Shown piece by piece: positions 6,857-10,864 of a DNA stretch of 10,864 bases. The stretch covers positions 1 through 10,864 of the forward strand of contig JAXDOS010000249.1 of assembly GCA_034668785.1 (NCBI GenBank). Direction: 5' to 3'. This stretch comes from CANKHA01 sp034668785. Lineage in GTDB: Bacteria > Pseudomonadota > Alphaproteobacteria > Rhizobiales > Xanthobacteraceae. Made by a program: the position numbers and the translations under genes. The first letter of the stretch is position 1, and each line of letters starts with the position of its first letter. Below the pieces are notes generated by a model that ran no database searches, had not been told where the DNA came from, and saw nothing but the letters and a program-made list of their open reading frames with translations.

Positions 6857-6885
6857 CTGATAAGTGTGACTGACTGGTCAGTCAA
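6857..6885 (-). promoter_or_regulatory. Predicted sigma-70-like promoter of the tetR-ABC exporter operon
   Basis: On the minus strand TTGACT (6885-6880; 5/6 to TTGACA) and TATCAG (6862-6857; 4/6 to TATAAT) are separated by exactly 17 bases. The -10 ends only 4 bases before ATG 6852, so transcription would begin at or within a few bases of that codon. This implies either a leaderless mRNA or use of the next ATG at 6843. Confidence 0.6.
6867..6884. promoter_or_regulatory. TetR-type operator, 18-base near-perfect palindrome
   Basis: TGACTGAC-TG-GTCAGTCA: two perfect 8-base arms around a 2-base centre. It covers five of six -35 bases and most of the spacer of the operon promoter. TGACTGAC/GTCAGTCA half-sites are a common form of TetR-family operators, and the site sits directly upstream of a tetR gene, so autorepression by steric block of RNA polymerase is the natural reading (inference). 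Confidence 0.75.
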
Positions 6886-6953
6886 CGTCTTAGGGCAAGG
6901 CAGCTCCTATGGCAAGCACCCCTCGCACCGCACGAATCGAGACCTTTAGCGTA

Positions 6954-8576
6954 TTACTTCTGCTCGATCTCGGCCTTCACTGCCGCTAACGTTTCCGCCG
7001 TGTCGACATCGAGAAACGCTGCATCGCCGGTAACGGGCACTTCCGTGACCACTTCTGCATAGCCGGCGATCAAATGGCGGGCGCCGACATCGCCCTCGAT
7101 AGCCATCAGATCGGGAAAAAACCGCCGCGACCACAGCACGGGGTTGCCACGCTTGCCGTCCACCGTGGGTACGACCACCAGCGCGGCTTTCTCCGGATCG
7201 AAAGCCGCGATCAACCGGTCGATCAAATTGGAACTGACCTGCGGCATGTCGGCGAGACAGACGATGGCGCCGTCGGCGTCGGGCGGCACCGCAGCCACCC
7301 CCGCGCGCAATGAAGTCCCCAATCCTTGTGCAAAATCCGGATTGTGGACGATGCGCACATCAAGACCGGCGAGCGCTGCCTCGACCTGCTCGCGCTGATG
7401 GCCGCTCACCACGATGACCGGGCTTGCCCGCGAGGCGAGCGCTTGTTCGGCGGCGATGCGCACCAACGGCTTACCGCCGATTTCGGCCACAAGCTTGTTC
7501 GCGCCGCCCATTCGCGTCGAGCGTCCAGCGGCAAGGATGATCGCGGCGATACGCCGGCCCACGGCGGCGACCGGTTCCTTGCGCGGCTGCGGGCGGGTGA
7601 CGATTTCCATCAGCAATCCACCCACACCCATGCCGGTGATGTCCTCGCGCGAGACCGGAATTTTGGCGAGCAGCCGCATCAGCACCCAGTCGAACCCGTT
7701 CTCTTTGGGGCTGCGCGCGCAACCAGGCGCTCCCAACACCACGCTGCCGCGCGCCTGTCCCACGAGCAACAGATTTCCCGGATCGACCGGCATGCCGAAA
7801 TGCTCGATAGTGCCGCCGACCGCATCAATCGCCGTGGGGATGACGTCGCGCCGATCGGCGATAGCCGAAGCGCCGAAGATGACGACCAACTCGGCACCTT
7901 CCTTGAGCAACGCATCGAGCGCCTGCGCCACGGCGGCATTATCGTGCGACACCCGCCGCTCCGCGATAATCGCGGCCCCCGTCGGAGCAAGACGTTCCGC
8001 CATCACCTTCACGGTCTTATCGATGACCTTCGGCGCAAGTCCCGGCAGCAGGGTGGAGATGACGCCGATCTTGCGAATGCGGTAGGGCGCGACGCGAATG
8101 AGCGGCTTGGCCGACTCCGCGATGGCAAGTGCGGCATCCCGTTGCGCCGAGCCGACCGCAAAGGGAATGATCTTGACCGTAGCGATCATCTCCCCGGCCA
8201 CGACCGGCTTGTAGGCCGGAAGCGTCGCGAGGGTGATCGCTTCGTCGACGCGATTGAGCTGATCGATGCTTTCCTTATCGACGACGAGCACGCCTGCTTC
8301 CTCTGCGAACAGATTGCAGCGGCCGGTAAAGGCGCGATCGACGTGCACACCCAGGCCCGCAACCGCTGTGGCGATTTCAGCGGCAGCCGTATCCTCCGAC
8401 ACATCCCCCGGCTCAAGCCGCGCCACGACGATCTCTGAAATACCAGCGGATTCAAGAGCGGCCACTTCGGACGGCCCGATTAATGTGCCTTTCTTCAGCA
8501 CCAGCGTGTCTTGGCGGATGCTGTGGACCGCAGTGGCGCCAAGCGCCTCACGCGGTGGAACCGCGCCGAATTTCAT
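6954..8576 (-). CDS. MoCF-domain / MocA-like molybdenum cofactor cytidylyltransferase fusion
   Basis: A 540-residue two-part protein. Residues about 1-330 are a molybdopterin-binding (MoCF/MoeA-like) module, with IRKIGVISTLLPG (167-179), LVVIFGASAIADRRDVIPTAI (230-250), VGGTIEHFGMPVDPGNLLLVG (253-273) and LGAPGCARSPKENGFDW (281-297). Residues about 344-535 are an NTP-transferase domain of MobA/MocA type: LAAGRSTRMGGANKL (348-362), CLADMP with metal-binding Asp443 (440-445), RGNPVLW (476-482) and FLDVDT (521-526). MocA adds CMP from CTP to the molybdenum cofactor, giving the cytosine dinucleotide form used by xanthine oxidase-family enzymes such as CO dehydrogenase. That role is inferred from the motifs and from the neighbouring xdhC genes. 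Last gene of the xdhC operon, with an ATGA overlap (8573-8576) and GAGGG 6 bases before the ATG. Specificity for CTP over GTP is not proven by sequence. Confidence 0.88.
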   Translation of the reverse strand: MKFGAVPPREALGATAVHSIRQDTLVLKKGTLIGPSEVAALESAGISEIVVARLEPGDVSEDTAAAEIATAVAGLGVHVDRAFTGRCNLFAEEAGVLVVDKESIDQLNRVDEAITLATLPAYKPVVAGEMIATVKIIPFAVGSAQRDAALAIAESAKPLIRVAPYRIRKIGVISTLLPGLAPKVIDKTVKVMAERLAPTGAAIIAERRVSHDNAAVAQALDALLKEGAELVVIFGASAIADRRDVIPTAIDAVGGTIEHFGMPVDPGNLLLVGQARGSVVLGAPGCARSPKENGFDWVLMRLLAKIPVSREDITGMGVGGLLMEIVTRPQPRKEPVAAVGRRIAAIILAAGRSTRMGGANKLVAEIGGKPLVRIAAEQALASRASPVIVVSGHQREQVEAALAGLDVRIVHNPDFAQGLGTSLRAGVAAVPPDADGAIVCLADMPQVSSNLIDRLIAAFDPEKAALVVVPTVDGKRGNPVLWSRRFFPDLMAIEGDVGARHLIAGYAEVVTEVPVTGDAAFLDVDTAETLAAVKAEIEQK

Positions 8577-9265
8577 CGCTTACCCTCGGCGGACAACCGC
8601 AGCCGAGCAGTGATCTCGCCCATGATGGCGACAGCGATCTCCGCAGGCGAAATGGCGCCGATAGCAAGACCTATAGGCGAATGAATGCGCGCGATATCCG
8701 CGTCGGTCATGCCCTGTTGCTTCAGCCGCTCGACGCGGCGCGCATGCGTTTTCTTCGAGCCGAGCGCGCCGATATAGAAGCAATCGCGCGCCAACGCGTG
8801 TAGCAGCGCCGGATCGTCGATCTTGGGATCGTGGGTCAGGGCTACGAAAGCAGTGTAGCGGTCGATGCCGAGCGGCGGCAGCGCCGCATCGGGCCATTCC
8901 GCGATCACCTTCACTTCGGGAAAGCGCTCGACCGTCGCGAAGGCGGTGCGCGGGTCAACAATAGTGACGTCATAGCCCAACAACCGCGCCATCGGCGCCA
9001 GCGCTTGGCTGATATGCACCGCGCCGGTAATGACCAGACGCGGCGGCGGCACATGCACGGTGAGGAACACGCGGTCCTCGCCGCTTTCCTCCATGCCGCT
9101 CTTTCCGCTGCGCAGATGCCTTTCGAGAACGTCTTTCAAAGGGTCGCCGGAAATATCCGCTGCCTTCACCAAACGCTGCGCGCCATTTGCCACATCGGTG
9201 ATGAGGATCACCGCGCGGCGTGCCGCGCGTTCGGCGTTGAGAGCTGCGAGGATGTCGAGACGCAA
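8573..9265 (-). CDS. XdhC family protein, C-terminal (Rossmann) domain half
   Basis: Read from TTG 9265 this gives 230 residues. Seen: LVITGAVHISQALAPMARLLGYDVTIVDPR (77-106), a nucleotide-binding Rossmann start; FVALTHDPKIDDPALLHALA (140-159); YIGALGSKKTHARRVERL (164-181); and IHSPIGLAIGAISPAEIAVAIMGEI (194-218), all typical of the XdhC C-terminal domain. Full XdhC proteins also carry an N-terminal domain; here that domain is the separate gene just upstream. XdhC binds molybdenum cofactor and helps sulfurate it and insert it into xanthine dehydrogenase-type enzymes. The frame stays open to 9322, but that start would overlap the upstream gene by 53 bases and lacks support, while TTG 9265 has GGAG 7 bases ahead and begins where homology should begin. 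Overlaps the next gene by 4 bases. Confidence 0.9.
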   Translation of the reverse strand: MRLDILAALNAERAARRAVILITDVANGAQRLVKAADISGDPLKDVLERHLRSGKSGMEESGEDRVFLTVHVPPPRLVITGAVHISQALAPMARLLGYDVTIVDPRTAFATVERFPEVKVIAEWPDAALPPLGIDRYTAFVALTHDPKIDDPALLHALARDCFYIGALGSKKTHARRVERLKQQGMTDADIARIHSPIGLAIGAISPAEIAVAIMGEITARLRLSAEGKR

Positions 9266-9269
9266 CCGG

Positions 9270-9593
9270 CTACTCCACCTTCTCCACGAAGACGCGAATG
9301 GTGCCGCCGCAGGAGAGACCAACCTTCCAAGCCGTCTCGTCCGCGACGCCGAACTCCAGCGTCTTCGGCTTGCCGCTCTCGATCACGTCGATCGCCTCGG
9401 CAACCACTGCGCCTTCGACGCAGCCGCCGGAAACGGAGCCTAAAAAATTACCCTGATCGTCGATAACAAGATTGGAGCCGATCGGCCGCGGCGCCGAGCC
9501 CCAGGTTTCGACTACCGTGGCAAGTGCGACGCCACGCCCAGCTTTCCGCCAGTCTTCAGCGGCTTTGAGGATGTCCTCATCTCGCGCCAGCAT
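9270..9593 (-). CDS. XdhC/CoxI family protein, stand-alone N-terminal domain
   Basis: A 107-residue protein that is essentially one XdhC_CoxI domain: ALATVVETWGSAPRPIGSNLVI (23-44), LGSVSGGCVEGAVVAEA (51-67) and VGLSCGGTIRVFVE (91-104). Cys58 and Cys95 lie in the two conserved glycine-rich segments. In longer relatives this domain is fused to the Rossmann domain encoded next door, and the two pieces probably work as a complex to load a molybdenum hydroxylase. It is the first gene of the xdhC-xdhC-MoCF/mocA operon. ATG 9593 has GGAG 9 bases and GGA 4 bases upstream. The 127 bases separating it from the divergent VOC gene should contain its promoter, but I see no convincing boxes for this strand. 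Confidence 0.9.
   Translation of the reverse strand: MLARDEDILKAAEDWRKAGRGVALATVVETWGSAPRPIGSNLVIDDQGNFLGSVSGGCVEGAVVAEAIDVIESGKPKTLEFGVADETAWKVGLSCGGTIRVFVEKVE
9273..9276 (-). promoter_or_regulatory. Shine-Dalgarno supporting a TTG start at 9265
   Basis: GGAG on the minus strand lies 7 bases before TTG 9265 and overlaps the end of the preceding coding sequence (VEKVE-stop). It continues upstream as an AG-rich run (GGAGAAGGTGGAG). Stop and TTG are 4 bases apart, suggesting re-initiation or coupled translation. Confidence 0.6.
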
Positions 9594-9659
9594 CGATCCT
9601 GCTCCTACATCGCGAGCTGGAACCTTATCCTATTGTCCGGCTCGCTGCCCATGCCGCGG

Positions 9660-9687
9660 TTGCCCACCATCCCGCGCTTCCTACATA
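9660..9687 (+). promoter_or_regulatory. Weak candidate promoter for the VOC gene
   Basis: TTGCCC (9660-9665) and TACATA (9682-9687) with a 16-base spacer, 33 bases before ATG 9721. Each box is a poor match. Offered only as the best candidate in the divergent 9594-9720 region. Confidence 0.25.
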
Positions 9688-9720
9688 TAGGTAACGCAGG
9701 CGCGAACGAGCGAGGCCACC

Positions 9721-10251
9721 ATGACCGAAACCATTACGAGTTTGGACGAACGTCAGAAACAAGCTCCACAGGCGCTGTCCATCGATCCGGGCGTGAAGAT
9801 CGGACATGTCCATCTCAAGGTCGCCGACCTCGACCGCGCGCTGGATTTCTACACCGGCGTTCTGGGTTTCGAGCTGACGCAGCGCATGCCCGGCGCTGCC
9901 TTCATGTCTGCGGGCGGCTATCATCACCATATTGCTTTGAATACCTGGGACAGCCTCGGCGCACCGCCGCCGCCGCCGGGCAGGACGGGCCTTTTTCATC
10001 TGGCAATCCTATATCCGACCCGCGCGTTGCTGGCCGACGCCTTGCGCCGGCTGATCGGCGCGGGAATTCCGCTGGATGGCGCCAGCGACCACGGTGTCAG
10101 CGAGGCGCTTTACCTGCGCGATCCGGACGATAACGGCGTCGAACTCTATTGGGATCGTCCGAAGGAGAAATGGCCGCGCACGCCTGATGGCGACTTGGCG
10201 ATGGTTACGCGGCGCCTGGATTTGCAAAATCTTCTGGGCGAGTTGGGCTAA
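9721..10251 (+). CDS. VOC family protein (glyoxalase/extradiol dioxygenase, CatE-like)
   Basis: A 176-residue protein. After a polar N-terminal stretch the VOC fold begins with KIGHVHLKVADLDRALDFYTGVLGFEL (26-52), followed by FMSAGGYHHHIALNTW (61-76), GLFHLAILYP (90-99) and the C-terminal YLRDPDDNGVELYWDRP (131-147). Probable metal ligands are His29 or His31, His93 and Glu141, the usual His/His/Glu set, so an active metalloenzyme is likely. The YHHHIALNTW and GVELYWDRP segments resemble catechol 2,3-dioxygenase-like proteins of the CatE type. The substrate cannot be told from sequence, and lyase or isomerase roles are possible in this superfamily. GAGG (9712-9715) lies 5 bases before the ATG. 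It is transcribed against its neighbours, and its last 47 bases overlap the 3' end of the CoxM-type gene. Confidence 0.9.
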   Translation: MTETITSLDERQKQAPQALSIDPGVKIGHVHLKVADLDRALDFYTGVLGFELTQRMPGAAFMSAGGYHHHIALNTWDSLGAPPPPPGRTGLFHLAILYPTRALLADALRRLIGAGIPLDGASDHGVSEALYLRDPDDNGVELYWDRPKEKWPRTPDGDLAMVTRRLDLQNLLGELG

Positions 10252-10864
10252 CATCCTCTGGCGAATAGGTCCGAGCCTTCGTAACCGCCCGCTTCGCCAG
10301 CACGCCGATGAGATGCGCGCGGTATTCCGCGCTGCCATGGATATCGCCGTTAAGGCCGTCCGCCGAAACTGTGAGGCCATCGAGCGACTTCGGCGAAAAC
10401 CGCTTTTGCAACGCCTCTTCAAAAGCGGTGACACGGAACACACCGTTAGCGCCCGCACCGGTCACGGCAACCCGGATTTCCGGCCCGCGCTTGGAGACGA
10501 AGACGCCGACCAGCGCATAGCGCGACGCTTGATTGCGGAACTTCTCGTAGGCGGCCTTCTTGACCAGCGGAAACATCACCTTGGTGATGATCTCGTCGGG
10601 CTCAAGCGCTGTTTCGAACATGCCCTGGAAGAATTCGTCCGCTTTGATCTTCCGCTTGGAGGTGACGATGGTGGCGCCGAGCCCGAGACATGCGGCCGGA
10701 TAATCGGCCGTCGGATCGTTGTTGGCTACGGAACCACCGATCGTTCCCCGATGGCGCACCGCCGGATCGCCAATCACACCGGCCAGCGCCGCCAGCGCCG
10801 GCAAATTCGCGCGAACCACTTCCGACGCCGCTACGTCGGCGTGGCGCGTCATCGCGCCCACAAC
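10205..10864 (-). CDS. CoxM-type FAD-binding subunit of a molybdenum hydroxylase, 5' end cut by window
   Basis: 219 residues are visible; full relatives are about 260-290, so the first FAD-binding segment is outside. Seen: VVGAMTRH at the cut end, then PALAALAGVIGDPAVRHRGTIGGSVANNDPTADYPAA (22-58), the second conserved FAD-site motif of the family. After that comes a CO_deh_flav_C-type domain (about 104-198) with EKFRNQASRYALVGVFV. This medium subunit passes electrons between the FeS subunit and an acceptor in CO dehydrogenase, xanthine dehydrogenase and related enzymes; the substrate cannot be set from this subunit. The GTG at 10861 is internal. A 20-residue polar tail (SPEDVSPTRPEDFANPGAA) follows the domain and is encoded in the overlap with the VOC gene. 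It is the last gene of its operon; the other subunits should lie to the right. Confidence 0.9.
   Translation of the reverse strand, partial: VVGAMTRHADVAASEVVRANLPALAALAGVIGDPAVRHRGTIGGSVANNDPTADYPAACLGLGATIVTSKRKIKADEFFQGMFETALEPDEIITKVMFPLVKKAAYEKFRNQASRYALVGVFVSKRGPEIRVAVTGAGANGVFRVTAFEEALQKRFSPKSLDGLTVSADGLNGDIHGSAEYRAHLIGVLAKRAVTKARTYSPEDVSPTRPEDFANPGAA

Noticed and set aside
6886..6953. Possible terminator behind the MoCF/MocA gene
   Set aside because: Only short direct repeats (CTTGCC) are present on the minus strand; I see no stable stem with a T run. No gene or RNA is visible in this short gap.
7326..8438. 370-codon open frame on the plus strand
   Set aside because: It lies wholly antisense to the well-supported MoCF/MocA fusion gene. 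Its product is H/R/D-rich with no recognisable domain, a usual high-GC mirror frame.
9266..9322. Upstream start at 9322 for the XdhC Rossmann-domain gene
   Set aside because: The added residues are a shadow of the preceding gene. TTG 9265 has GGAG at good spacing and begins at the expected domain edge.
8831..9466. 211-codon open frame on the plus strand
   Set aside because: Antisense to both XdhC genes; composition and lack of motifs mark it as a shadow frame.
8573..9593. XdhC as one gene broken by a frameshift
   Set aside because: Each half covers a complete domain, and the second has its own ribosome binding site and start just after the first one's stop. A natural split is simpler.

Overview
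The window looks like a piece of an alphaproteobacterial chromosome, most likely Hyphomicrobiales (Rhizobiales; Bradyrhizobium/Xanthobacteraceae-like). This is inferred from the high-GC coding style, a BcsS-type protein, a two-piece XdhC next to a MoCF/MocA fusion, and a CoxM-type flavoprotein subunit. No database search was possible. The window is almost fully coding: no stretch over 300 bases lacks a gene, and I see no tRNA, rRNA, CRISPR, insertion sequence or phage gene. Gene content looks ancestral rather than recently acquired.

Layout. (a) 3-1168, plus strand: a DUF72 (YecE-like) gene cut by the left edge, overlapping a DUF488 gene by 4 bases. (b) 1165-2433, minus: an MFS transporter whose stop overlaps the DUF488 stop. 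(c) 2589-3326, plus: a secreted BcsS-like protein, divergent from the MFS gene across a 155-base region with a perfect 12-base palindrome. (d) 6852-3331, minus: a four-gene operon of TetR regulator, HlyD-type lipoprotein adaptor, ABC ATPase and ABC-2 permease, each pair sharing a 4-base ATGA overlap. This matches the logic of E. coli cecR-ybhGFSR in reduced form (one single-domain ATPase, one permease). Its promoter carries a near-perfect 18-base TetR-type operator over the -35 box and spacer. (e) 9593-6954, minus: XdhC N-terminal domain protein, XdhC C-terminal domain protein (TTG start) and a MoCF-domain/MocA-like cytidylyltransferase fusion. Together they form a probable maturation set for a molybdenum hydroxylase of the xanthine oxidase family. 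(f) 9721-10251, plus: a VOC (glyoxalase/extradiol dioxygenase) protein. (g) 10864-10205, minus: the C-terminal part of a CoxM-type FAD subunit of a molybdenum hydroxylase, cut by the right edge. Its 3' end overlaps the VOC gene's 3' end by 47 bases.

How it fits together. Blocks (e) and (g) belong to one theme: an enzyme of the CO dehydrogenase/xanthine dehydrogenase family (catalytic and FeS subunits expected just right of the window) plus proteins that make and protect its cytosine-dinucleotide molybdenum cofactor. Block (d) is a self-regulated efflux system. I do not see a clearly undescribed system. The points most worth checking are the operator/promoter arrangement with possible leaderless start, the reduced ABC exporter, the orphan BcsS-like gene, the split XdhC with fused MoCF-MocA, and the lack of any spacer at all three convergent junctions.
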